This document shows positions 11,124 through 23,452 of a stretch of DNA of 64,000 nucleotides, piece after piece. The notes under the pieces were generated by a model. The model searched no databases, was not told the origin of the DNA, and saw only the letters and a program-made list of their open reading frames with translations. The stretch's first letter is position 1, and the number at the start of each line of letters is the position of its first letter. This stretch comes from Coriaria nepalensis (lineage: Eukaryota; Streptophyta; Magnoliopsida; Cucurbitales; Coriariaceae): NCBI GenBank assembly GCA_027186245.1, contig CP114484.1, positions 4,290,501-4,354,500 on the forward strand, in the 5' to 3' direction. A program made the translations under genes and the position numbers.

Positions 11124-13960
11124 TTAATAATCCTGAATATATAATATTTTCATAGTGCTATAAGACATGAAACCAGTTTTACATCATTGCTCGGTTTAGG
11201 TGTCATCCATGTGAACTAAATTCAAACAATGCTCAAATTTAGTCCCTATAAGAATTTTGGTTCCCATATCAAACAGGTTTTCCCCAGTTGGGGACCTTGG
11301 ATATCTTAATAGTACCTTTTGTTATTTCATCTTAGACATAATGATATTTTACGTACACGTGTTTGCTTCTCTCATAATGAACAAGGTTTTTGCTTAGGTG
11401 TATAGCATTTTGATTATTTGAATATACCACTCAATTACCCCCCAAGAGACCGACTTCTATTAACAAACCTTGCAACTATATTGCTTCTTTGAAAGTATAT
11501 GTAACCGTCACATACTTTGCCTCAGTAGAGGATAGTGCAATAGAGGATTGCAACTTTGATTTCTAGCTTATGCAAGTGCCTCCAGTTGGAATTGATATGC
11601 AGTTGTAGATTTTCTTGAATCTTTGTCACCAGTAAAATTTGAATTTACATACTCTACAAGATCAAGCTCTTTAGTCCATTTCTTAAAACATAATCCCAAG
11701 CTAACAATACTATTAATATATTTTAGCAACCATTTCATAACGGTCCAATATTCAAACCCATAGTTAGACATAAAATGACTTAACAATTATATGGAATAAG
11801 ACAAACTTGGTCTAGTACTAACCATGGAATACATGACTGACCCTATTGCATTAAAGTAAGGAATATTTTTCTTCTTAAGCATATCATAATATATTTGAGA
11901 CGTTGTATTTTTTACAATATTAAATAGGCAGCCAAGGGAAATTTAATACTTTTACGACTAGCAACTTCAAATTTCTTAGCAACTCTTTCTAGATAAGATT
12001 TTTTATGCAATTTCAATGTACTAGATTTCCTATCTCTTTTTATTTCCATGCCAAGCATTTTAGTTGGTTCACCTAAGTCTTTTATGTCAAATTCAAGACT
12101 TAATTTTTTTCTTTAACTTATTTGTCTTAGATTAATTTATTATGTGCATATCATCAACATAGGTAAGTAGATACACAAAAAACTTTCTCACAAAAAAAGA
12201 AAAGAAAAAAAGAAACATGAATCATATGATCTTTAGTAAGACAGATCCTAATCGCAAATACATCAAATCTCAAATACCATTATCGTGGGACATATTTTAA
12301 ACTATATAAAGATTTTTTCAACAAACAAACATGACTAAGGTAATTATTTTGAACATAACCAAGAGGTTGTTTGATATATATAGTCTCATCTAGTTTATCA
12401 TGAGAAAATATTGTTTTAACATTTATTTGCTCGAATTCTAAATCATAATTAACAGTAGCTACCATTATTCTTGTTATCTTTAATTTAACAATGGGTGATA
12501 ATATTCCATTAAATTTTACCCATTCTATTTGTGTATACCACTTAACGAGTAACCTAGCTTTAAATTTAGGTGGATTAGGAAGTATACCTTTGTTTACCTT
12601 GAAGATCCACTTACAATCTATAAGTTGTTATTTTTCCGAATTTGAGACAAATGTCCATATGTTGTTAGTCATGAGAGAATTCATCCCATGATCCATAGTA
12701 GCTTTCTATTTCTTTCTTTCCAAGGAAGGTATTGCCTCATGATAATCATTTGATTCATTTCCTTAAATTTCTATTTTTGCAAACAAGGCTGTGAAAGTAA
12801 GATCATCATAAGAATATTTTAGATTTGGTATTACTATCCTCTTATCCCTATCTTAGGTAAGTTGATAATCAACAAGGTCATCATGGCTTGACCTATCTAA
12901 GATTTTTATAGTATCATGTTCTTAATTTTGACAATCAGTAGTGTTTTGCATCTTTTCATTTGGTTCAAGATCATTTGGTTGGCCGCCATCCTCTTGCTAT
13001 CTGGTTGGATTAATAACAGTTGCGGGCTCGACCTCAATTTGAGTTCCCCTAATAATATCTATTTTTTCTACGTTTGACTTACTAGTTTTACAAGGAAGTA
13101 TTTTTTCATTAAAGACTACATCTCTACTTACCAAAATCTTAATTCCTAGAAAACTTATATCCCATAACCTATATCGTACCCTCCTCATTTCTAAGGAATA
13201 TGTATTTTTAGGACCTAGGATCTAACTTTCCACTTGTTTTATGGGCATAGGAAACACATCCAAGCACTTTTAAGTGTCGTAAATTAGGTTTCCTACTTGT
13301 CCAAATCTCTTCCGAGCACTTAAAACCTAAAATAGTTGAGAACTCCTATTTATTAGATATGCAGATGTTTTAACTGCCTCTCCCTCCAAAACTATTTTCC
13401 TAGACCTGAGTGAACATTAAGCATTGTATTTCTCTACTAGTGTTCTATTAATTCTTTCAACTATTCCATTTGTTGAGGTGTTTTAATTACTTTCCTATAT
13501 CTTTCTATACCAGGTTTCCTACAAAGTTCATCAAATTTTGTTTTACAAAATTCTAACCCATTATACATCCTAAGTGATTTTATCTTTTTGTCTAATTTAA
13601 TTTTCTACCAAGATTTTCCAATCTATAAACCTAGACAATGCTTCATTCTTAGACTTAAGGAAAAATACCCAAACCTTTTTACCATGATCATCCATAATAG
13701 AAAGAAATAATCTATTTTCACCATGTGTTGGAACCCTTTCGGGTATGGGTCCCACAAATCAGCATGCAAATATTTCAAACAATTCCTAACGAAGTGTACT
13801 CCCTTATAGAAACTTAATCTATGTTATTTATCGAATATGTAGATTTCACAAAAAATCAAATAGATAAATAGAACCCTTACCAGACAAGCCTTATTTACAC
13901 AAGACATTCAAACCCTTTTGACTCATATGGCCGAGCTTCAAGTATAATTTTCGTCGGTGG
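11124..13960 (-). mobile_element. Ty1/copia retrotransposon pol remnant, minus strand (broken)
   Basis: Reading right to left on the minus strand, a GAG-pre-integrase/integrase part (about 13,940-13,430) contains MSQKGLNVLCK- and HADLWDPYP-like stretches. Next is the post-integrase region (13,300-13,000: LGCVSYAH, SGKLDP, then MRRVRYRLWDISFLGIKILVSRDVVFNEK). Reverse transcriptase occupies about 12,700-11,580 (CKWIFKV, VATVNYDLEFEQINVKTIFSHDKLDETIYIKQPLGY, LLKKSLYSLK, then DLVEYVNSNFTGDKDSRKSTTAYQFQLEALA). RNase H remains extend to about 11,130. Stops and frameshifts throughout make it non-functional. Gag and the 5' LTR are absent at the right end. It belongs to the TNT1-94-like copia group. 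Confidence 0.92.
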
Positions 13961-14960
13961 TCACCAACAAGTCGGTATGTAATTGGTGCCACTAGATAGT
14001 GTCAGTTTGGGTCGGCTTGGTGTGGGTGGCCATCAAAACCGACTTTTAGATGTCCCAAATTATGTTCAAATATTGTGGGGAAATGCATAATCAAGCAAGT
14101 TGCAAGTTGGTTTCCAGATTCTCTCATAGGCAAATGCAATATAGATTATAGAAGATACTGCATATACTATCATGAAGATGGTTTTTTTTTCCAGCATCTG
14201 ATTTGGTGTGCAAAAGAGAGAACCCAACATGTTAGATGCCGTAAAATCTAATTGAATGAAGATAAATTTGTAGTCTTCCTGAAAAGTGTAATTTATAGCT
14301 ACCATCAGGGGTGAGTAATGGTCGGATTGGTCGCATTTGATTCGAAAATATTTGATGGCAGTTGGATCGAATAAAGTGATCTTCGGATGGATGTTAGATC
14401 AGATCTGTTGCGCTTGGATGGAAGTCGGATCAGATCCGACCGAACATTTTTTTTTTTGAGAAATTTTTTAAAGACATAACATTTTTTTTTAGAAATTTTT
14501 TAAAACTAACCTAATTTATATTAGGTAGTATCAAATATTATAAGGAAATATTAATATATTTATTTGAAGATTATGTTTATAAAAAAATATATATATATAT
14601 TTAATGGAGAAATCAATTATTATTTAAGAAAATAATTAATAGAAATCTATTAAAAAAATGTAATGAATATAATTGAAAAAATAAATGGAAAATTGAAAGT
14701 AGCTCTTTTTTAAAATTAAATTGAGCAATTACTTCATTAAGGAAAAATAAATAAAAAATTATATAAGAAAATAAATAAATAAAAAAGTGAATTTTAAGGA
14801 AAATTTAATATAAAAGTAAAAAAAAAAATTAAGAGTCAAAAGTCATTTAAGCAAATTTAGTAAAAATTCATTAATAAAATGTTTGAAAAGAAAAAAAGTT
14901 CATTCATTAAAAGAAATACAGGAAAAGAAAAAAATTGTCTTAAAAAAGAATTAATTAAAT
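13961..14960. other. Intergenic, possible non-autonomous hAT-like element
   Basis: No gene is supported. From about 14,308 the sequence reads GGGGTGAGTAATGGTCGGATTGGTCG followed by further GGTCGGATC-like words. This is the style of the terminal parts of plant hAT-like short elements. A weak counterpart, GATTCGGTCAGATTGGCC...GTTCACCC, lies at about 14,998-15,107. The interior is AT-rich. Borders and a target-site duplication were not found. Confidence 0.35.
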
Positions 14961-16816
14961 TAAAATTTAAAATAATTTACATTAAAAAAAATATTAGATT
15001 CGGTCAGATTGGCCTTACTGATCTTAATACAGAACCAAACAAATCTCTTTATTCTTTTGTCATGATCAAATTCAGTAGGAAGAATGAGGTGCAAAAGTGT
15101 TCACCCATTAATCGTAATCCATACAGATCAGCTCCCTTGGTTGGTTTTCAACATTAAGATTCATCACATGAATTGTAGAGCTCGTGGAAAGGAAAATAAA
15201 AATCTAACTTTTCTCACTATAGGATTTGGGCCAACAGACAAGAAAAAAATCTTTTTTTTTTCAACTAGCCCTATCAGAGTACTTATATAGTGCTCTCTTA
15301 GGTATTAGGTTATTAAAAATTAACTCATAACTTTGACCTAGTCAATTGTAGACTTAGTTAAAAGTTTCCTTAATGTAGTTAAGTGAACAATAGATCATTA
15401 CTCATATCTATGGTCGGCTATACACTGAGCTTGTAGCCTAAATTATTTAATCAATACTTTGACTAATTGAGTATGTGAAATCCTATTAACAAATTAACCC
15501 ATTAATACTTTAATGTCTAATGGCTAGTTATGGACATTCGAGAAACTTCTATGATTAAATAAATAGTCCTGATCTAAATTATTACTTTTTAATTAAACTA
15601 ATGTCATGCTTAGTTATGCTAATAGAATAGTATGATATTTGATTAAATAAATTTACAATTTACAATTTACTATTTTGTCATTATAGTCGTACTAAAAGAT
15701 AAATTACAATTTTACACATAAAATAAAAATGGTCTATTTTCCTTATCCTCATTAAAAAACATTATTGAGTTACTTTTAAACTTAAATATATGTAACCAAT
15801 TAGATTCTTCATCACTCTAGCAGGAGAATCTCATAACACTTTACAATTTTATCTTATTTATAATTTGATTCGTTTAACTTTAAAATACCTTTTAAAATAA
15901 ACAGTTAATTCAATCAACTCATTATTAATTAACTTGAACCTTTAAGTCAAAATTGAATTCTAACAAAGTATTAAGATTACCCGAGAGATGAGACATAAGC
16001 ATCTTCCAAAAGAACCTATTGTGACTAATAACTATACAATAACGATCCTTCCGTCTAGCCAATGTCCCGATGTGTCATAAGGTATGGTTTAACTATAAAC
16101 CATAATAGACAAATCAAATGACCTATTATATTCTTAATGAACACAAATAATGGACTTACTAAAATTGTTTTTATACCATATTACCTTACAAGGATTTCAT
16201 TATTCAATAAAGTATAAGCTCATAGGACTTTATGTACAATATTTTATACTTAACATGTCACCCTTGCTTAGGGTTTATTGTAATGATATCAAAGCATAAC
16301 ACTGACACATAAAATACCATGGTGATTTAGAGTATAAAGATCACATGTAATATAGTTACTAGATAATTCTCATTAACAGTTAGTATTTTTACTATTGAGA
16401 ATTATCTAAAAATCACGTTTCATATCCTTAGTTTCTACTAACCACGCACATACTTATCCTGATGTTCCACTAACATCAATTGACAGAAGAACAACAATCC
16501 TAAATATTTTAGAATATAACCTATGTGATAGTCTATCCGGATTATCAACGTTTTTCTTAATAATCCTATGACTATGAATAATTTATATCTTAGGCTTTAA
16601 GTAGCTTGCATTTTAACTAGCATGATTTCTATGATGGTCTTAAGTGCATAACCTAAGATACTATACTTTATGATGATATGTAATAAATAACGTATAAAAT
16701 TAACTCTAACATAATTAATAAACATGATAAATAGATGAAAGTCTTTACTATTATTGAACAAACAATAATATCATTAATATTTACAAATAAGATTGTATAT
16801 CACAAAATATATACTA
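14960..16816 (+). repeat. Long repeat copy 1 (probable LTR)
   Basis: About 1.8 kb of non-coding DNA is repeated at 18,125-20,012 (same orientation) and at 22,090-23,452 (opposite orientation). Diagnostic shared blocks are TTACCCGAGAGATGAGA with CATCTTCCAAAAGAACCT (about 15,979-16,018), ACGATCCTTCC with the following stretch (16,043-16,110) and AATAAACATGATAAATAG (about 16,718-16,736). It lies directly upstream of a gypsy gag remnant, so a 5' LTR is the simplest reading. By eye it matches copy 3 better than copy 2. Confidence 0.65.
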
Positions 16817-16839
16817 TACCCATCGGGTTTAACCCAATT

Positions 16840-18115
16840 GGCTTGATAGACATACACTTTTAACTGGTAAGAGAGAATGAGTAGTTCCTTTCTTCATAGA
16901 CATAAGCAATATGTTCACTAAGTGGATACCGGAAGCATATATTCTGAAGAAATTTTGGGCACCACAAATTCCCTAGTATGATAGGTTAAAGGACCCTCGT
17001 GGCCATATTGAGGCATCATAACTTTCATGCTCCTGAGTGGGATGACTAAGGAAGTGGTATATCTATCAGACATTCTAGATTACATAGTTAAGGTTAGCTT
17101 TGGATTTTTATACGGGATTGGCACCAAGGTTTATGGATTCGTTCGCTAAGCTAATATCCTTGTTTGTCAAATATTTCTCCGGCATAACTAAATCAAAGCT
17201 TACTCATATTAACTTGATCTCAGTCAAGCAAAAATTTGGTGAGTACCTTCAAAATTTTTGAGCCATTTAGTTGTGTTGCGTAGAAGGTGGACATGCCTAT
17301 AAATCAAGGGGTAATGGCTGCTTTCCTTAAGAGTACACTCAATGAGAAGTTCATCTGAACGACATGTAAGAAGTGCCTTACTTCTAACACTGACATGGTT
17401 GAGGTAGCTCAGAGGATCAGAGTAGCTGACAAAGTTTATAAAACACAACTTAAGGCAATTAAGGGGGATTAAACAATCCTCGCGAGGGACCTCCAAACTG
17501 AAATAAAAGTAGGAAGAGTCTAAGTTGCTAGATGACTAGAAGGACGACAAAAGGAAGAGGGAACCTCAAAGAGATCCCAAACAAGAGGGAACCAAAACGC
17601 AAGTCTAATTGAAAAGTGTTGAGGTGATTTTTACTAAATATTAAGAGCAAAACCTCTTCCAAAGGCCACTTCCACTCTGAAGTAATTGAGATACCAGACA
17701 CAAGTCCTTTTACTGTCGTTTCATAAAGACATCGGCCACCGAATGGGAGACTGGCTCCAACTTAAAAGGGAAATTAAGTCCCTGGTCTAGAATGAAGATC
17801 TAAAGGAGATTATGAGTAGGAAGAAAGATAGGCATGAAAAGGGTAGCCTAGTAAAGATGGGGAACAAACTACACTAAAGGAAATCCATGTCATAATTAGA
17901 GGACCAGAAGGAGATGGAGATATACTTTGGAAGCAAGGTGAGGAAGGTATTTTATTTCCTTATATTGTCATGGTGATCACAACCAATATTGTGGTCTTCA
18001 AAGTGCAAAGGATATCAGTTGATTAATGAGCTAGGTTAATGTCATTACCCGGTCAACCTTTTAGAGGATAGGAATAAAATACGCTTCTCTCAAACAAGTT
18101 CAGACCCAATTGACT
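16840..18115 (+). mobile_element. Ty3/gypsy gag remnant
   Basis: Conceptual translation across stops gives a plant gypsy gag. A SIFSFAKLISLFVKYFSG-like block followed by KFGEYLQNF lies at about 17,120-17,260. Decayed capsid sequence follows, and then a CRFHKDIGHRTE-type zinc-knuckle-like motif at about 17,715-17,750. Protease, reverse transcriptase and integrase are absent; after about 1.3 kb the sequence passes into the second long repeat. Either the element was always a non-autonomous gag-only form or pol was deleted. Frameshifts and stops make it non-coding today. Confidence 0.75.
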
Positions 18116-18124
18116 ATTAGGAAA

Positions 18125-20012
18125 TTGATGCATGTATATAATAGAATAAACGTAATAGAAGAAATATTTAAAGTTTTATTCGAATTATATCCTAGTATGC
18201 ACATTTTCTATCCAGACCAATCATGCAATAATTATATTACATATAATTTATTTTACAAAATGTACAGTAAATCTCATCAATAATAAATCAAAGTTTATAA
18301 AAAGGGAATATCCCTTTTGATTTACAAATCTCTTCTTGAATAAGATAGGGAAGTGCTCACGTGTTCACGCTTGAACTGTTATTCACATGACTCGTTTCAT
18401 ATGGTTAAGAGTTTACTTAAGATCTCAACTTATGAGAAAATAAGCTCAGAGAAAATAAATGGAAAAACCTTTTTTCTCTCTTTGAGTTTCATCCAAGAGA
18501 CTTGTGTGAGCACTTCATGATTTGACCCACTATATGTTTTTTGTTTATAGGCAAATGTTAGGTCCTATTTGCCTAATCTCTCTAGAATACATAGCTACCT
18601 TAAAACACAAAAGTGAGATGGGCTAAATACCTTTATGACCCATATGTTATTTAATCAACACTTTGATTAATTTTGACTCATGAAACTTATATAACTAATC
18701 CGACTCATTAACCTTTTAATATCTTATTATTAATACCGAACCTTTAAAACCATTTTCTAATTAAATAAAAGTTTTTATGTAATTAATTTTCAATTAATTC
18801 ATTGTCGTATTTAGTTGTGCTAGCAGAATTGTATGACATTAAATTAACAAATTAATAATTACCATTTTGCTCTTATAGTCAAATTATATGTCAAATTACC
18901 ATTTTACCCTTAAAATGGTTCTGGTTTATTTTTATTTTTTCTTCGATGAAACTTCTGAATCTTATGTGTGTGATCAATTAGGTTTTACATCACGCCCGGA
19001 GGAGGATTTTGTAAGGAACTTTATGATTTTATTTAATTTTATTTCATTCAAAATGAAACAATTAATTTAATAATCTCATGATTAAATAACTTTAAACTTC
19101 CAAGTCAAGATTGACTTCGAGCAAAGTGTCAAAGTTACCCAAGAGATAGGAAGTACCATCTTCCGAAAGAATCTGTTTGTGACCATCATATATTTATAAG
19201 AATAATCATTCCATCTTGCCAACATCTCAATTCGTCGTAAGGTGTTGTTTAAATGTTAAACCCTAATAGATAAATAATATGGACAATCATACCATTATTG
19301 AACATTGACAATGGATCTATAAAAACTGCCTTCAAACCATATTACTTTGCAAAGATTCCTTATTCAATAATGTAAATAATCCATATGGCCTTATTCCAAA
19401 TACGAAAGCGATAGATTCTCTCTTGACCACTCATAATCTTTCTCGCACAACACTTCATACTCAATGGTTCACCTCATATTCATCCATGGTTAGGGCTAAC
19501 AGGAATGATGTCACATTATGAAGTCAGATACTCATGGAAACCTTGGTGTCTCAGGTCAGATGATTACATGTCAAAATAGTTAGTGAATAATTCTCATTAA
19601 CAAATAATATTAATTACCATTAAGAATTATCTAAGTGTCATGTTCAACACCCTTAATCTCTACCAAGTGCCCACACAATCATCGTGGCGTTCTAATAACA
19701 CCAGTGACTGTGAGATAGGTCACCCTAATAATTAGGTGATAAACTACATGATTATCTATCAGAATCAATCAATGTTTATTCTTGAGATCCTATGATAATG
19801 AATTGTTTGTATCTTAAGAACTTTTAGTGATTCAAATCTCTACTAGCATAATTTCTATCAAGGTCTCTAGAGTGCATAACTCAAGATATTGGACTTGATC
19901 ATAATATACATATATAACATATATAATATTAATTCCAATAAAATCAATAAACATGATAAATAGTAACTGACTTTTATTAATATGAGATCATATATGCATA
20001 TCATAAGTATAT
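18125..20012 (+). repeat. Long repeat copy 2 (probable LTR)
   Basis: It is homologous along most of its length to copy 1. Aligned blocks include TTACCCAAGAGATAGGAAG and the downstream CATCTTCCGAAAGAATCTG (about 19,134-19,175), GAATAATTCTCATTAACA (about 19,585), CATAATTTCTATCAAGGTCT (about 19,848) and AATAAACATGATAAATAG (about 19,947). Identity to copy 1 by eye is roughly two thirds to three quarters, so if these are paired LTRs the insertion is old. It contains no gene; a short frame at 18,888-19,070 is chance. Confidence 0.65.
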
Positions 20013-21910
20013 AAGTCAAGAGGTGACCCACGTGGCACTTTGCTCCCTCTTGGGACACAAGAGGTGACCCCATGATACTTTGCTCTCATTAACACTATCA
20101 TAAAAAATTTTCACGTGAGGGGCTAAAAAGGTCACGCGTCACCGGTATCTCCATCACCCGTGGGACAGTACCTAAAGGATAAATTCTCCTTTTACCGTAC
20201 CCTTGTATACAGGTAACTCGCCCTACCATGCAGAAAATCATAATCCACAACATGAACTACTATATGCACATAGTCCAGCAATTTCAATATTAGAATGGGG
20301 TCCCATCACAACTTCATGCACTCAAATTCATATAAAACCCGTTGTGCTATACATAAGGCATATACTCATGAAATCCTTATTTCAATGCAATTATTTTCAT
20401 AAATGCAGCAACAATCAGTTTAGGAAATAAAACAATATCATTTATGAAATTGCATTTCGTTGCAACACTTTTAGAAAAATAACATGTAGAGCAAAAGCCA
20501 TGAAAAACCATTAAATCACATAAACACCTTTTAGCATGCTCAAAACCATTAAAACTAGCAAACTCTAATTATCACTCACCTTTTTGCCTCTACTAGCTCT
20601 TACTTAGTTCAAACTCTACGTGGAATGGAAAGATGCTCCTCCAACGGTTCTAGACAGCAAAACATGCACAAATGGACAAATAATCAATAAGGATGTCCAA
20701 GGTGATTTAATTTACTAAAATTACTAAACCACACTCATATCTCTTTTTCGAGTCCTAATCATAACTTTAGGTAGCTTAATTCAGGATTTTGTTGTTGTTA
20801 TAGCAGACTTTATCTCGTAGATCCATTGACTCGTCATCCCTTGTTGACCCCATCGACTCTAGGTAGTACTTTGCATTTTTAAGGCATCGAGTGTAATCGA
20901 GGTGTCGAGGCATTGACCATCGACCCTTCAACCTCTCCTATTTGTTTTAAGCATCAAAATATACTCGAGGCGTCGACCATAAGCCCTTTGACCCTTACAC
21001 AATATGTCAAAAACACTTTCAAATCGAGTACTCTTCTTAGACCGAGTGCTTTTCTTCCCACACTGAGGTTTTCCATTTCCCTTCATAGACTGAGTACTTT
21101 TTCTACCTAGACCAAGGTTTTCCATTTTCCTTCCTAGAGTGAGGCCTAATATAATGTCTCTCGGTTTGGGTTCCTGATCCAGAACAATGACTTTTCTTCT
21201 TTCCCATACCAAGGTTTAATATAATGTCTCTCGTTCTGGGTTTCCGATCTAGATCGATGACTTTTCCTTTTTTCCATATCGATGACTTTTTTTTTCCAGA
21301 CCGAGACCTAATATAATGTCTTTCGATCTGAGTTCCCTATCCAGACTGAGTTCTCGGTCTAAAAGGATAGAAACACGACTGAGTTCTAGATCTCAAGTTG
21401 ATTACTTATATTGAGGGCGTTGACTATTTGCCTATTACAAGTGTCGACCTTGCATCTAAACCTCAACATATTTGGACCTTGCTAACCTAATAAGACGATC
21501 GAACCTTGATTTGATCTTATATCTTATACTTTATAGATTATACCCTTATCCACGACTTATCATCAAGAACTAACAATTTTCAAGCTTAAAGATAAAGAGA
21601 TCTTACCAGCAGTAACTCTCAGTTGGTACTGTACTCCGTGTCCGATTCTCCACTTTCACTCTCTACGACCCCACATTATGTAAGAAGAAAGTAAATTATG
21701 AGTTTCACTCATTTTTTCGTATGAACTAAAGAATGTTTAGCAACTTTCTAACTCTTGTGATACTAGAACAAAGAATGAATGGTCTCTCCTTCTTTAGTAG
21801 GTGATAGTGATCACTTCTAATCTTACCGTACGTGATGGCTGGAAGGCCTATGGAAGATATTTATCATTCTAACTTATCTTCACGATCGGACATAATGAGG
21901 GTAAGCTGGG
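20013..21910 (-). mobile_element. LTR-like non-coding DNA with internal minisatellites
   Basis: Non-coding and probably retrotransposon-derived. A part around 21,430-21,600, read on the minus strand, matches 35,345-35,480 (both contain ...TAAAGTATAA...ATAAGATCAA..., then TTAGCAAGGTCC and GGTCGAC). Both loci also carry repeated GTCGA-rich words next to this block. Such features are common in LTRs of plant gypsy elements. No coding domain, polypurine tract or primer-binding site was recognised, so the element type and borders are uncertain. Confidence 0.45.
21060..21345. repeat. Degenerate tandem repeats of about 49, 70 and 92 bp
   Basis: CCTAATATAATGTCTCTCGG-type units start at 21,145, 21,215 and 21,307. 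Each is followed by GGGTTCC..GATC.AGA..(G/A)ATGACTTTT. The 92-bp unit contains an extra internal copy of ATCGATGACTTTT. Two shorter units built on GGTTTTCCATTT.CCTTC (about 21,067 and 21,116, 49-bp spacing) lie just to the left. Confidence 0.85.
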
Positions 21911-22089
21911 AAAGCTTACGACCCCCTGCTACTTTAATTATATTGTGAAGTTATTATATAATCTTTATTATACTGATAACTGTACAATTTTAATATACTA
22001 CTATATTATATCATGAAACTAATGTATAAGGCTTATTTATATAATCAATTAACTTAGGAATAAATTTCCTAAGCTCAAACTGACCAAAT

Positions 22090-23452
22090 ATTTTGTACAC
22101 GAAGGTTGTGAGTGATTAAGAAAGAATTTATCGCTTTAGCTTTGGAAATAAGTCCTCTGAGTTGTGAAATCATTGCAAGGTAGTATGGTATGAAAAGAGG
22201 AGTTTTAATAAATCTATTATCTATATTAATTAAAGATATAATAGTTCATATGATTTGTCTATTATAGTTTAATAGTTAAACCATAACTTTAGGACGAATC
22301 GGAACATTAGCTAGATGGAAGGATCGTTATTGTACAGTTGTTAGTCACAACAGGTTTTTTTGGAAGTTGCTTACTTCTCATCTCTCGGGTAGCCTTGACA
22401 CTTTGCTAAAGTTCAATATTAGCTTAGAGGTTAAAGTTAATTGAATTATGAGATTATTGAATTAATTGTTTAGTTCAACATGTATTTTAAAACTAAATGA
22501 ATTTAATTATGAATTAAATAAAATCATAAACTATTATTAGATCCTCGTATTGGTGTGATGTAGAACCTAATCGGTCATATGCATTAAAATTCGGACGTAA
22601 CTCAGTTAAGTTTTCTACGAGGATGAGGAAAACATACATTTTTTAGAGGTAAAATTGTAATTTCTTTAATAGTATAACTATAACAATAAAAATTGTAAAT
22701 TATTAATTTATTAAATCTAATATTGTGCAGCTCTACTAGTACAACTATGTAAGATATTAATTTAATTATAAATTAATTATTGATATCAAGACTAATTATT
22801 TAATTAGAAAGTATCCTGAAGGTTTGTAATTATCAATTAGATATTGAAGGGTTAATGAATTAATTTTTTAATTGAATTTTATAGGCTAAATTAATCAAAA
22901 TGTTAATTAAAAATACATGAGCTAAAGACCAATGATAAGGCCGACTATACATTAGGTGGATTTGACTAATTATTTCCTTAATTGATTTAAGGAAATCTAG
23001 TTCTCTTAGAAAACCTGAGACCTAATAGAATATTAGAATTACCCTATTAGGGTGGACGAAAATTATTAAGATTTTAATGCCTAGTGTGAGAAAGTGATAT
23101 TTTCATTTTTTTTTTCTACGAGCTCTTTGAATCATGTGATGAATCTTGCAGTAAAAATCAACCGAGCAAACTAAACTGGGTGGATTATGATTAGAGGGTT
23201 AATACTTGGGTGACTCAATTTCTAATTGAATTCAGCCATGATGAAGGAGCAAGAAGATTAGTTCGATTATGTATTAAGATTAGTAAGTTTTCTTAGATCT
23301 TAATATTTTAGTTTTTAAAACTTTTCTATGTTTTCTATTACGTATATATTTAATTTATGTTTATATGATCGTTTTTGGTATATGTCTATAAATTTAATTT
23401 GAAAAATTTTAAATTATTACTTACGCTACGGATTACTCGCATACTAACACTT
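22090..23452 (-). repeat. Long repeat copy 3 (inverted; solo LTR or fragment)
   Basis: Reverse complement of the long repeat at 14,960-16,816. Shared blocks include the reverse complement of TTACCCGAGAGATGAGA (about 22,379-22,396), AACGATCCTTCC (about 22,316) and GATTCATCACATGA.T (about 23,132-23,145). On the minus strand it may begin TGTTAGTATGCGAG near 23,452, consistent with an LTR start. It directly abuts the copia gag remnant on its right. By eye it is about 85% identical to copy 1 in the best block. Confidence 0.65.
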
